Below, one piece after another: positions 11,231 through 21,706 of a stretch of DNA of 64,000 nucleotides. Numbering within the stretch: position 1 is the first letter of the stretch; the number at the start of each line of letters is the position of its first letter. The notes under the pieces are model-generated. The model was not told where the DNA came from and made no database searches. It was given only the letters and a program-made list of their open reading frames with translations. Both the position numbers and the translations under genes were made by a program. The stretch covers positions 30,740,074-30,804,073 of the forward strand of contig CM065299.1 in NCBI GenBank assembly GCA_032871835.1. The letters are read 5' to 3'. Source of the DNA: Dipteronia dyeriana (taxonomy: Eukaryota; Streptophyta; Magnoliopsida; Sapindales; Sapindaceae).

Positions 11231-11615
11231 GTTTGTAATCTTCAAACGGATTCGAATTCAAAGTTTGGAGGCCAAAGAACGGTCAAAGAACGCGAGGGGA
11301 GCGCAAGGGGTGAGGTGAGATGGCTTAAGCCATCACCAAGCACCATCCCGAGATGGCGCGTGGCAGATGGGTTATATTTGGTGATGGTACAAAAAAGCAA
11401 GTTCTAGGCAAGAGAACAATTTGTATTCCCGGATTGCCTAAACTTCATGACACCTTGTTTGTAGATGATCTACAAGCTAATCTAATAACAATTTGTAATC
11501 TTCAAACAGATTCAAATTCGGAGTTTGGAGGCCAAAGAACGGTCGAAGACGCGAGGGGAGCGCAAGGGGTGAGGTGTGATGGCTTAAGCACCAACCCGAG
11601 ATGGCGCGTGGCCAT
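11231..11615 (+). repeat. LTR segment duplication enclosing a pol fragment
   Basis: An LTR segment (11231-11364, from gtttgtaatcttcaaac to ggcgcgtggc) is repeated at 11491-11612. Between the two copies lies about 129 bp (11362-11490) homologous to the end of Copia B protease at 5510-5632, in sense orientation. It translates as FGDGTKKQVLGKRTICI and LPKLHDTLFVDDLQANLI. The corresponding B1 pol has a stop before ANLIS, but this copy is open, so it came from another or earlier element. Neither the B1 5' LTR nor B2 has the insert. Confidence 0.88.
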
Positions 11616-12953
11616 CTCAGCCACAAGAGTGTTCTTCCCTGAGATGCCCACGTGCCATCTCAGGGAGACACTAAGGAAGAAGGGTAAAATGGTCTTTTTG
11701 GTTTTTCACTCTTTAAAACCTCTCATTCCATTTTCATTTCAAAAGATATGAACAAGTTGAGAAATTGAAGAACAAGTGCAGAATTTTTCTCCCAACATTT
11801 TGATTTTTGTTTTTGTGATAACTTCTTCATTTCTACCCCGAATAACTTGATTCAAAAACTGAATTCGAGTGTCTTGAAGAGTTCTACAAACCCCAAGCAT
11901 ATCTAGAACCAAAGGATGTCAACAGTTTTCGTTGTGATCTGATCTTCAGTTCGTGATTGCATCCTTGTTGGTAAAATCATCTTCTTCTTAGTTTTCTTCT
12001 TAGATCTTCTTATTGATTGATGTTACTTGATTAAGAAGCATGACATGGATTATTTTGAAATCAATTTGTTTTTATTTGTTGATTTTCAAGTTTAGCTAGA
12101 CTTGTGATATATTGAAAAATTTGTGCTAAACTTGATAAACATGAAATTGTTTCTTGAAATCTTTTGTTCTTATGCTTGATTGATTGTTTCTAGATCTAAT
12201 TTCATTTTCAAAGAACAAAGTTTGTTTCAATTGATGTCTATATCTTCATATCTATGTTTTTAGTTGATAACATGCTTAGGTTGACTAGATGCATTTGTGA
12301 TTGTTCTTTGAAAGCATAATCTAGCTATCTTGTAGCATGTCCATAGAATTTGTTGATCATCATTTTCTATGTTGAGTGCTTGTTTTCCAATTTGCATTCA
12401 TGATCACTTAGATGCCTTGTGAAGAGGTAGGAAGTCTCATATCTTAGAGTGATTCTTTGATTTGAGCAATTGTAAGTCTTAGCTAGAGTCGGGAGGACTT
12501 GGATAGCTAAGAAAGTGGAAGTTTTGGCAAGAGGTGTGAAGCCTCGTATTGTTGAGCAATGAAGTCTTGGCTATAGTCGGGAGGAATCGGATAGTCGAGC
12601 AAGAAGTCTTGCCTAGGGTCAGAAGGATCCAGATAGGTGAGCAAGAAATCTTTCTAGAGGTAGGGCTCTTAGATAGAAAGTCGGCTTAGTAGATCACTAG
12701 GTTCAAGATAGAGTGAGAGTGAGAGCTTGTAGAGCATGTGTGATTGCTTGAGTGTGTAACTCTATTTGAAATAGTGGATTTTCTTTTGCCGCTGGTTGTG
12801 GTATCAACCCGTGGATGTTTCCTCTTTGGAGGTTTTACCACGTAAATATTGTGTGTCATTGTTTGCAATTTTCGTTAAGCATTGTTCGAATTGCATTGTT
12901 TTTAGAGAAGATAAAAATTGGAGCATATACCTATTCACTCCCCACCAACCCCC

Positions 12954-12954
<1 letters not shown>

Positions 12955-12988
<34 letters not shown>
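12955..12988 (+). repeat. Poly(C) run in B1 3' LTR
   Basis: Thirty-four consecutive C close to the LTR end. The same place holds 14 C in the B1 5' LTR (4130-4143) and 8 C in solo LTR B2 (24926-24933). The length could be affected by assembly or slippage. Confidence 0.9.
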
Positions 12989-12990
<2 letters not shown>

Positions 12991-13027
12991 TATGTATATT
13001 CACACTATAAAGATAAAGGGAATTTCA

Positions 13028-13799
13028 CCAAGTAAATCTACCTAAGGAAAGGATTCTTAACTACCAAGTAAATCCTTCTTAGGAAAAGAACTAAGTCTTC
13101 TAATTATATTAAGTGAAATTTCGGCCAACTATGTATATATATGAGGAGGATTGAATTCCTTTTAAAAAAGGATTCTTAACTACCAAATAAATCCACCTAA
13201 GGAAAAGATTCTTGCCAACCAAATAAATCCTTCTTAGGAGAGGACTTATGACCCTAAATATAGGTTTGGAAATTTCGGCCAGCTCTATGGTTTTCTAATC
13301 AGAGGAATTTCGGCCAAGCTAAGCAATTTTCAAGAATAGAATTTGGCCTTGCAAGAGAGAATTTTGAGGGAGAATTTTTTTTTTTTTACGATGGATAAAA
13401 TTCGATCAACTCATAGAGATAGTGTGAATTCGGCCAAGAAGAGAGAAAAAGAGAATGTTTTTGTTTTCGATAGTACACTAGTATCTTTTATATCAAAAGG
13501 GTCTTGTAACTAATAATGAAGATGATTTTGTTTGTTTCCATTCTGAGGTATATAATATAAAGATAAGGAGCCCACACTTCTAGGTGAGTCACGTTCATGA
13601 TTGGATTGGAAAATCTTACAGATTTAATTCGACGCTAGATCCATCGTCACGAAAAAAAAGGTACAACACTTTTTTATATACATCAATTAATCTAGGGTTA
13701 AGGTTCTTGTTATTAAAGGGGAAATTTTTTATTTATACGCAAACCTAATTTCCTTTTGATCATGCTTCCGTTGTGTTTTGAACACGTTTTTTCCCTACA
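13028..13799 (+). repeat. Copia A1 3' LTR, right part
   Basis: It resumes the LTR at ccaagtaaatct and ends at 13799 with TTTTTTCCCTACA. It contains four copies of a module of about 37 bp (gattcttaac-accaa-taaatcc-ctaagga) in two pairs (13028-13085 and 13168-13240) separated by an atttcggcca-containing spacer. A2 has only one pair. The sequence ggagcccacacttctaggtg (13568-13587) is conserved in all copies. Confidence 0.9.
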
Positions 13800-14350
13800 C
13801 CCTTACCCTTGTAATTCAGGAAGCAAACATCCATCTGAGAGGTAGGAGGTGCCCTGGGATCCCAGTAGGGATACACCCATTACCCCTCATCGCAGCAGCA
13901 TGAGGAGGAGTCCTGGTAGCTTGAGTGACAGGAGGCCTAGGTAGGGTAGGATCTATAGAAGCAAGAATATCGTCCAATGACCTAGGCTTCTACTGAGCCG
14001 GTAACAGAACAGTGGAAACTGTATAATTCATCAAAGGATTAGAATAAACAAGCGAGAAATGAAGAATCCAAGGTAGCAAAAGCAAAAATATTTGACACAC
14101 TTGAGAAGCAGTCGAAAATGCGTAGCTACCGGTTCACCCGGCTGGGTTAGTAGGCGTCTGAGGTAGGATACCTTAGGTTGACAAAGTTCCGTTCAATGAT
14201 CGCCTTTAGAATCGCCCTAGACTTAGTGATAAGGGAAACCTTTCCCCAGGTTGGCTTGCCACTAAACCTAGTTGGGACCTGGTATTCGGTGCCTCCGATG
14301 AAGGCCTTCACACAATACCACACACTCTTCCTTCCATAGGTTATTCAACC
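13800..14350 (-). pseudogene. Unassigned minus-strand coding remnant
   Basis: I do not recognise this sequence. Reading the minus strand from about 14345, one frame stays open for about 60 residues (CVKAFIGGTEYQVP, WGKVSLITKSRAIL) down to a stop near 14150. After a gap holding a splice-acceptor-like run ending in CTCAG (near 13997), another frame is open for over 50 residues (SLDDILASIDPTLPRPP). It could be two exons of a host gene fragment or a retrotransposon gag-like ORF. The A1 LTR borders it on the left. The remaining bases to 14520 show nothing else. Confidence 0.3.
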
Positions 14351-14523
14351 TTGTAGAACCAGGGACTATGAAGTTTAAGCGATTCTCTGTCCAGATGTAG
14401 AACTTCCCCCTTAGACTAGGAGAGTTAGCAGTAACATGGAAAAAAGACTCTAGCTCGTCTGGTCCTTATTCCCGATCGATACTCTCATTCTCACACCGTT
14501 CCTTCCATGGCACGAGAAAACCC

Positions 14524-14884
14524 ACCAGATGTCTCTAGAACCCTATAAAATGAGCCTTCAGGGTAGCAGTAGGAAAATTCCTTGGTTTCATGGCACATGA
14601 GAGAGGGATTGAATCTAAAGCAAACAAGATCAAGGCTATCTTATACCTTGAATCTCCTACTTCTCTCAAACAGGTGCAGGGTCTAACTGGTCTAGTAACA
14701 ACTCTAAACCATTTCATATCGTGATCTACAGATAAGTGCATCCCCTTTCTCAAAGCAATCAAATAGTGACAAAAAAAATAGGACAGGGAGAGCGAATCGG
14801 TTTTCCAATCTTTAAAGGATTATCCAACTATCCCTCCACTACTAGTGAAGCTTGTGCCGAGAGAAGAATTGCAACTGTATCTGG
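14524..14884 (+). pseudogene. pol: Tat-like gypsy pol fragment (RT end to RNase H start)
   Basis: Translation gives GKFLGFMAHERGIE, IKAILYLESPTSLKQVQGL, STDKCIPFLKAIK and, after stops and a frameshift, LKDYPTIPPLL and REELQLYLV. These are the Ty3/gypsy RT-connection and RNase H entry motifs as found in the plant Tat/Athila group. Stops occur at about 14557, 14726 and 14764. The fragment ends exactly where the Ath LTR starts (14885). A Tat-like pol in the same orientation begins again at about 39345, about 50 residues further along the protein. Confidence 0.8.
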
Positions 14885-16329
14885 TGATTGCAGTACTTTT
14901 AATCTTACTTTTGTTCAATTTAAAAGAAAAGTTCGTTCACTGGGATCAGTGATTCTACTAGTTGAACACTAATTAATCTAATTAAATCCTTATCTAAGTG
15001 CATGAAAACTGAATGGCATAATGCTTGTCTTGGGTTGGTATTCAAATTCACTAACATGCAAGAATGCAATAAACAAAATAACACAAAAACTCACACAAAA
15101 ATATGAATATGAGAGAACGCTAGGGAATCAATGAAACCGAATTAAACTACTCAATGTAATCCATAAGTCTCATTAAAGCACTTAAATCCAATTGGTAGTG
15201 TTTGTTTCATTAAGCACCTAATCTTTTCTATTACTTACACACGGTAATGTAATGAGCAATGGTTAGAATTAGTTTTTAATTAAAACTCTAAACCAAATCA
15301 CACGTAGCATGGTCATTCATATGGAAATTTTCTCAATTATAAAGCTTGCAGTTAAGGATTAAATGGGATGGTCACCCACATTTAACCCTTGACATCAAAA
15401 ATAAACTAATCCTAACACAAACAATAATTAAGGTCTCATTTGAATATAAGTGGAGGAATTAGAGCAAGTATTTCAATAAAAGAGACTACCAAGGCATTTA
15501 CTTAAAAACAATTAGACTACAGGATTCCAAGAGTTGTTCAACCGGTTCACATTAATTCCATAACCTAGAAATTAGTTACACATCAGGGAAGAAAAATAAA
15601 AACAAAGAAGAGTTAAAGAAGAAACCAAAGTTGGTCATTTGAGGTTCCTTGATTTGTAAGCTTCCTCTTCTTGCTTTCCAAGGTTCCAAGATGGATGAAG
15701 GAATGAAAGTATCTAAAGATGGTGATGGAAGGGTGAACACGTCCAAAAGTTCTTATGGCTAATGTTACATCAACATAAACTAAGATGGGTATTTATATAG
15801 GTCCAAAAATAGGCCAGGAATCAACCTAGAAACACGTGCTAGCAAACTGTCGCCTGACTGAGTGTCGCGGTCATCCATAACGATATCCTGACCGCGATAC
15901 CTCGCTTCTTCGATCTGCATCTCCTTTCCAGGTGACATCTCAAGCAACAGTGGCTAGAAAAGTTGTTGTTGCCTGTAATGTCACGGTCTCCCATTACAAC
16001 ACTTAGACCGCGACATGTCGCTTTTTTTAATTTCTTGCATGCTCTCCAAGTGACACTTTAGATAATTCCTAAAATAAGTTGTTGGCGGTTGTCATGTCGC
16101 GACCTTCCCTGACGATGCACCATGACCGCGACAACTCGTGCCTTTTGTCAAGTTGCCAATTTCTAGGTCTTTTGGGTCCCAACTTCAGTCATATCTCCCG
16201 TATGATACCCCTAATATAAAATCCTGCAAAATACTTTTTTTGAGCCATTAAACACTTGATTTTAACAGAGAATTTAACAATAAGCATAGGAAGAAGGACT
16301 CGAAATCTAGTGTTATCATGACTCGATCA
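14885..16329 (-). repeat. Ath 3' LTR
   Basis: 1445 bp. On the minus strand it starts TGATCGAGTCATGATAACAC and ends TACTGCAATCA. The end portion is repeated at 37890-38931, the truncated 5' LTR. Three modules of about 115 bp at 15860-16135 each carry an inverted repeat of the GTCGCGGTC/GACCGCGAC type. Confidence 0.88.
15860..16135. repeat. Three CpG-rich inverted-repeat modules in Ath LTR
   Basis: Each module has two arms separated by 17-19 bases: GTCGCGGTC (15864-15872) with GACCGCGAT (15890-15898); GTCACGGTC (15980-15988) with GACCGCGAC (16006-16014); and GTCGCGACC (16096-16104) with GACCGCGAC (16124-16132). Spacing is about 116 bp. Only the first module survives in the truncated 5' LTR (38870-38905), where several CpG have become TpG, CpA or TpA. 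Confidence 0.85.
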
Positions 16330-16347
16330 ACACCCTCAAACCTAGCC
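16330..16347 (-). other. Ath polypurine tract
   Basis: On the minus strand GGCTAGGTTTGAGGGTGT immediately precedes the LTR start TGATCG. Just upstream lies CTCGAGGACGAGCAAAAGG. This arrangement is commonly seen before the 3' LTR in the Athila/Tat group. Confidence 0.75.
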
Positions 16348-18237
16348 TTTTGCTCGTCCTCGAGCAAAATCAAGAGAAAACAATAACAAAAACCAACAAG
16401 CTACAACATGAAGACTCGATAATGAGAAAAGAAATTCAAATAACAATAACTCAAAAACTGTATTTTCAACCGGTGATGAGATGCAAAGAGGTGTGGATAA
16501 AGAGAGTAGACACATGTAAAACATTCTCAAGCAACTCAAGGCACTCACCGGACACTCGAACAACATGAATCCTACACCTAGAGTGCTCTCGTGTTGGGAA
16601 CTACTCACTCTCACACCTCAAGCATAATTCGCTTTGACTCTAAACCTCACGTGGATATTCTCTTTTATTTCCTCTCGGAGTCCTAAGTTCACACTCATGC
16701 AAAGTATGCAAGGATAGAGTTATGCATCAAAATCAAATACTTGCTTACAATAAAAAAATGAAACGTTATTATTTATGTGAACTAGCCTAGGAAATGAATC
16801 AAATGCCAAGGACATGAAAGATCATGCTTCAACAAACATTCCTAATCTAGAGTTCATATTAGATCATTTAGCTTTTCCCTTTGGTGGTAATGGAGCCTTT
16901 CAGCGAAATATGGTGAGCAAGGAATTGGAAACAGAATTCAAAAGTCACCAATCATGCTAAGACACTACACGATACACCAAATACTTAAGCTTTATTCACA
17001 TCACTCATGGCACTAGTTATTAGGCTTGACTTTTCATTACACTTGTGTTATACATGAGTATTCTACTAGTGAGTACTTTACAATTACATACAAGACTCTT
17101 ATCTCTTCTTTTTTTTCTTTTAAAATTGACACTTAAAGCTCATAAGTGCACATTTTCGTACTTTTACAATTTTGAGCCTTTTGCCTTGCACATCTATTAA
17201 CATAGCTTAAGTACACATCACTCTTCATATTTAGAACTTTTCTTCCTTTCAACCACAACACAACACATCTTAACAAGATTGGCAATGAGGGTAGGCATGT
17301 GTTTAGGTTTAGGCTATATGGTGTAATGTGGTTCCAAAAGATGGGTAAGTGTTTGGCCTCAATATTGGCTTGGGAGCACACAAATAGGGACAGGGAATGT
17401 GTTTAGGCTAACTTGAGTAGTTAAGCACACACATTGCTTAAAATCATTTCCATCATTCATCTATCAAAGGAATGTAAGTATCCATCATGCAATCCATAAA
17501 TATAATCAATGTGATGTCCTATGGGAATTGATACGCGTGACGAGGTAAGTGTTTAAGATGAAACAATAATAACACTCAAATACGCTTTTTAAGGCTTGTG
17601 TTTGTGAACTCACTAGGTGGTCACCAATATTAGAATAAGATGTTTGAGCATCGAGTCCCCTCAACTTGAACATTAAAGGATGGGACAAGCCCATGAAATG
17701 CAAATGAGACCCTAGAGATACAACAAGATGATCAATCGAGCACATTATACATAAATAAACACTCACACAAACACACGCTCGAAGCATCACACACAAGCTA
17801 CTTGAAGCTCAAAAATTTTGGTCATGCGACTATTTTTGACAAGTATGACTCAACCAAAAATTGACTCAAAATGAAATAAAAAATTTGACTCAAATCGGTG
17901 TTGACACCCTCAAACCTAAACTCAGCATTGTCCCTGATGTTGACAATGAGAGCCCGGCTAAACCACAACAAACACAACACGGAAACAAAAAAAGAAAACA
18001 CACAAAAGCTCCATCAACATTGCATGTAAAAGCTCTCCAAGGCAAGTAAACATCAACCATCACATAATACAGTGCACACCCTTATTCTAGACACAAATAA
18101 AAGAAAAGAAAAGAAATGATGTAAAAGTACCACTACGATAGAAATCCGATAATAAGAGTAATTAAAGCAATTACAAAATATAACCTAAAGCAGTAAAACA
18201 AAACAAAACAAGTCTAGCTAACAATACAACTCAAAGC
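16348..18237 (-). other. Ath 3' noncoding region
   Basis: About 1.9 kb between the env-like stop and the polypurine tract. Both strands show only short open frames and no recognisable domain. It is AT-rich with A-runs near 17990 and 18105. I see no tandem repeats or RNA genes here. Confidence 0.6.
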
Positions 18238-19392
18238 TAATAATAAGGTGGTGGTGACCATGAGGTTCCGGGCATCAACTCTTTCCCCTTCCAATCGGCT
18301 GTTACTGCAGCTCTATCTTCTGTATCCTTTCTCGATATCTCTATAACAGTTTAGACAAGATCTTCCTCCTCTGAAACTACTTGTTTGTCGGCCGGGTGAA
18401 CTAGGAACCAAGGCTGGAATCCTGATTCTAAAGCTAAACTTATACCCTAGGTCCATAGGTATGGAGGTCTATAACCTGGAAATGGATGTGGAGGTTGGTA
18501 ACCAAGAGCTGGATACGGGTGCCATGGCTATGGAACTGCTTGATCTCTCTCTCATATGGCTATAGATGGAGCTCCTGCCTCAAACCTGTAATGTCCTGTC
18601 TAAATCTTGGATTCACAATATCTAGCTTGGCCATCATCCGTTGTTCCATCCACTGCATGTCTTGAATGATTGAGTGTTGTGCATCTCTAATGGAATTTAA
18701 TTTTCCTGCATCTGCATATGCCTATTAATCTCTAGAGAGTTTAGTAGCTACCAACAAACACTCCAATGTTGGGAAGGAACCATCATCCTCAGGCAGCCGC
18801 TCATCATTAACATCTTCTGCCTGCTCATCCTGATCAGGCTCCATGTCTACGTCATTTGATTTATTCTGAACTACTCTTCCCATTTTCTTTTTGGGTCGGC
18901 TGCCCTCTCCTCTATCGGGCCTCACCAGACCTCGTCCAGGAAATAATGAATACCATGTACTGATACAAAAGTTAGGCCCGGTCTCAACGAACTAATCGAA
19001 AGACACTTCCACACTCGCCTATTGGCAGAAAAATATGATAGGATAAGGGAACACCGTTGATTCTTTCCTTGTTATTTCCCTTGCTGACTTGTGAATCTTC
19101 ATTTTCACAATCACCCCCACATCTAGAGGATGCCCATGTTTAATGCAATAGAGCAAGATGGCTACCTCGTAAGATACCGTAGTGCGATGTCCGTATGGTC
19201 TCAAAGAATGAGAAATTAAAATGTGCCAGAAAGCCATCTCTAGTAGCAACCTCTTCTGCTTGATTAGGTTGGACCTGGAATTCCAGAACTCCATCGGTTG
19301 AGCTACCAAACTGTTGGCTAGGTCAATGGTCATTCTGGAGAAAATGTCAAGCTTAGGAACTCCCTTGAACTTGGCAACTGTGTGGAAGTTCA
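18238..19392 (-). pseudogene. Ath env-like ORF, C-terminal part (broken)
   Basis: This resembles the env-like ORF of plant Athila elements (the plant 'putative transposon protein' domain). Its function is unproven; in elements of this type it is called env-like only by position and length. The segment LISHSLRPYGHRTTVSYEVA followed by LLYCIKHGHPLDVGVIV (about 19120-19230) is the domain core. Next come an acidic stretch (MEPDQDEQAEDVNDE, about 18785-18840), a Gln/Met-rich stretch and a Pro/Tyr-rich tail (YQPPHPFPGYRPPY) to a stop at 18238-18240. Stops near 19020, 18723 and elsewhere break it. The N-terminal part is at 31467-31880, beyond the A2 insertion. Confidence 0.72.
19388..19392. other. 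A2 target-site duplication, left (GTTCA)
   Basis: GTTCA directly precedes the A2 5' LTR and is repeated at 31467-31471 directly after the 3' LTR. Five-base duplications are the norm for copia integrase. Confidence 0.95.
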
Positions 19393-21010
19393 TGTTGAGA
19401 TTATGCTCGATAGCAAGAGTGTAATAAAGTATTTGACAATCTTTTCATATTAATAAAGTGATTTCTAGTCTAACAAATCTTATAGCATTTATAGTTTAAT
19501 AATTATAATTGTCAAAAGTAAATAATCATAAGTTCAAAAGACTAAGAGAAAAGAAGAATTGTTCATACATCTAGATTTGTATGCCGTAGACACAATTCTT
19601 TAGTTAGTCTTGAATAATATTCACAACTTAATATAAAAGGTTGGGTGCCTTTCTCTTGTCAAATTTGTAGATTATTTTGCTAGCATTTGAGTGGGATCAA
19701 ATGTGTTATGATGAGTATAAAATTATCAAAGTGTGGTGTCTTTGGGCAAAATAATCTAGTGCACTGGGTGCATTGAATTGGATCACAATAAAATACTTTA
19801 TCTAGATCCGTCAATGGATAAAAGTTTTTCATTTGAAGACAACCGGAGAGTCTATCTCAATCCTGAGATAAATGATGGACTTATGGTTACAAGTGTTATC
19901 ATTTGAGCTATCAATGAGCATGAATATATAGCATGGTCTATCCTTGATAGTTTGGTGGCTTTCAGTTATTAATAGATAAAGGACTTTATTTATAGATATG
20001 GACATTCTGGTTCCATTTATTAAATGAGAGTAGAATATCATCATATGGATGTTTTGAGGTAGTGGATATTAAATCTTAACGTTAAGTTTTCAATAGTGTC
20101 TATTCAAACAAGGATTCTGGACAAGTCATATTCAAGTTCAAACTGTGGTCATATGAGTAAATATGGTAACTTGGAGAGCTATAGGCTGTCTATGAGCTCT
20201 TGGCAATTACTGATATTCTTCACGAGGATACACTTTCTCCAATAAGGTTGTCTAGGGTATGAATGAGTAACATAACTTATTCTATATTTATTTAAGAGTT
20301 CAATTTTAGTTTTTTAATGGAATGGACTAAAATTAAATTGATCGGACCTAAGTGAATCATTTGTTGATTGTGATTGGGTTGTGTCTATTGAAGCTTAAAT
20401 TTAGATAGCCTGCCAAGATTCCAAATCAACACGAACTTGCATGGATCACTTGATATATTCTACCGGACAAATTTAGGGGTCCATCTAGAATTGTATTAAG
20501 GCATATGAACTTGTTTCTTTTTGTAAGAATAGGTCTACTTCACATGTGGACTTTTTATTAAATCCAATGGATTTAATAAAATAAGAAAAATAATATATTG
20601 GCCTATATATATGTGTTGGGCGGCAAGGCTATTTAAAATAGCTTAATTATATTATTTTTAATTTATTGTTTAATTAAATGGAAATTAATTAATTTGGTAA
20701 TTAATTTATTATTTAATTAAATGTTAAAATACTTTTCTAGTAGGAAATGGTCTCCTAACTTTATACTATAGTTGGTAGTATAATTAATATTAAAGACTAT
20801 ATTTGATAAGTAGATAAATAAAAGGAATTATTTATCTACTCAAATTAGGAAGTCTTTAATATGGTTACAAATATACTATTGAGTTGGGTTAGGAGTCTTG
20901 GTGTAGGTTAGAATTCCTTTTAGAAAAGGATTCTTAACCACCAAGTAAATCTATCTAAGGAAATGATTCTTAACAACCAAGTAAAACTTTCTTAGGAAAG
21001 AATTTGTGAT

Positions 21011-21047
<37 letters not shown>

Positions 21048-21692
21048 AAAATTTTGGCCAGCCCTAAACAATTCAAAGCAAGAATTTCGGCCAGCCCTGT
21101 ATATTTTTAGAGAGAGATTTCGGTCAGCCCTAGTCTTTTTAGAGAGAGAATTCAACTACCATAGAATTTTGAGGGAGAAAAAATTGTTTTTGCTCTAGAC
21201 AAAATTCGATCAATTCTAAGTAGTGTAAGATTCGACAAGAAAGAAAAGGAAGAAAGAACATTTATTTTTCGATAGTGCACTAGTAGCCTTTACATCAAAA
21301 GGTTTTGTGTACAACATCGAATCAAGGTTCACGTGAGTTTCAGTCAAATTGATTGATAATTTACAAGTGACCTAACGTTCTTTATTTTTCATCTTGGAGG
21401 ATAATTGTAACTAACAAAGAAAAAGATTTTGTTTGTTTCCATCCTTAGGTATACAATTTAAAGAAAGGGAGCCCACACTCCTAGGTGATTCACGTTCGTG
21501 ATTGGATTGGAAGATCTTGCAGATTCAATTCGGCGCTTGTTCAATCGTCACGAGAAAAAGGTATGACACTTTGTTTATACATCAACTAATCTATGGTTAA
21601 GGTTCTTCTTATTTAAAAGGGAATTTTTTTTATTTACACAAAACCCTATTTTATAGAATTTTCACGCTTTCGTTGCGCTTATTTTCCCTACA
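19393..21692 (+). repeat. Copia A2 5' LTR
   Basis: 2300 bp, starts TGTTGAGATTATGCTCGATA and ends TTATTTTCCCTACA. It holds one pair of ggattcttaac-accaagtaaa modules (about 20926-21000), a (TA)n run at about 21013-21044 and repeated tttcggccag motifs (21050-21130). No promoter was assigned; the TA run lies where a TATA box could be. Confidence 0.95.
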
Positions 21693-21694
21693 AT

Positions 21695-21706
21695 TTGTAT
21701 CAGAGC
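21695..21706 (+). other. Copia A2 primer-binding site (mutated)
   Basis: TTGTATCAGAGC, three bases after the LTR end. It differs at one position from TGGTATCAGAGC, the initiator-Met-tRNA-type site intact in A3 (57511-57522). Confidence 0.85.

Larger units (their letters stand above)
2595..13027 (+). mobile_element. Copia B copy B1, Sirevirus-like retrotransposon
   Basis: A near-complete Ty1/copia element: truncated 5' LTR (2595-4182), primer site, coiled-coil gag with a CCHC knuckle, protease, integrase, RT, RNase H, a long noncoding tail with repeated purine tracts, and a complete 3' LTR (10616-13027). Long LTRs, a coiled-coil gag and multiple purine tracts are known Sirevirus traits. It sits inside the A1 3' LTR. 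Its left end and the adjoining A1 sequence were later deleted, so only the right copy of the target (probably ccaag at 13028) survives. RT is interrupted by a further insertion at about 7509-8153. Confidence 0.88.
10616..13027 (+). repeat. Copia B1 3' LTR
   Basis: 2412 bp, starting TGTTAGGTTCTAGAGTTGTG and ending GGGAATTTCA. It is about 230 bp longer than the B2 solo LTR (2182 bp) because it carries a duplicated LTR segment with a pol-derived piece between the copies (11231-11615), and because of a 34-base poly(C) run. It is followed immediately by A1 LTR sequence (ccaagtaaat). Confidence 0.92.
1..13799 (+). mobile_element. Copia A copy A1 (3' part), host of nested B1
   Basis: This is the 3' part of a Ty1/copia LTR retrotransposon whose 5' end lies before the window. 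It holds the integrase C-terminus, reverse transcriptase, RNase H, a polypurine tract and a 3' LTR. The LTR begins at 1918 and ends at 13799 with the family ending TTTTCCCTACA. It is interrupted by Copia B element B1 (2595-13027). The sequence resumes at 13028 with the motif ccaagtaaatct, found at the equivalent place in the A2 LTR (20941). The upstream target duplication cannot be seen. Confidence 0.9.

Noticed and set aside
12796..13045. Open frame with a polyproline run
   Set aside because: The prolines come from the poly(C) tract of the B1 LTR.
18725..18925. Acidic 66-codon open frame as an independent gene
   Set aside because: It is the acidic part of the Ath env-like ORF, in phase with its neighbours apart from stops.
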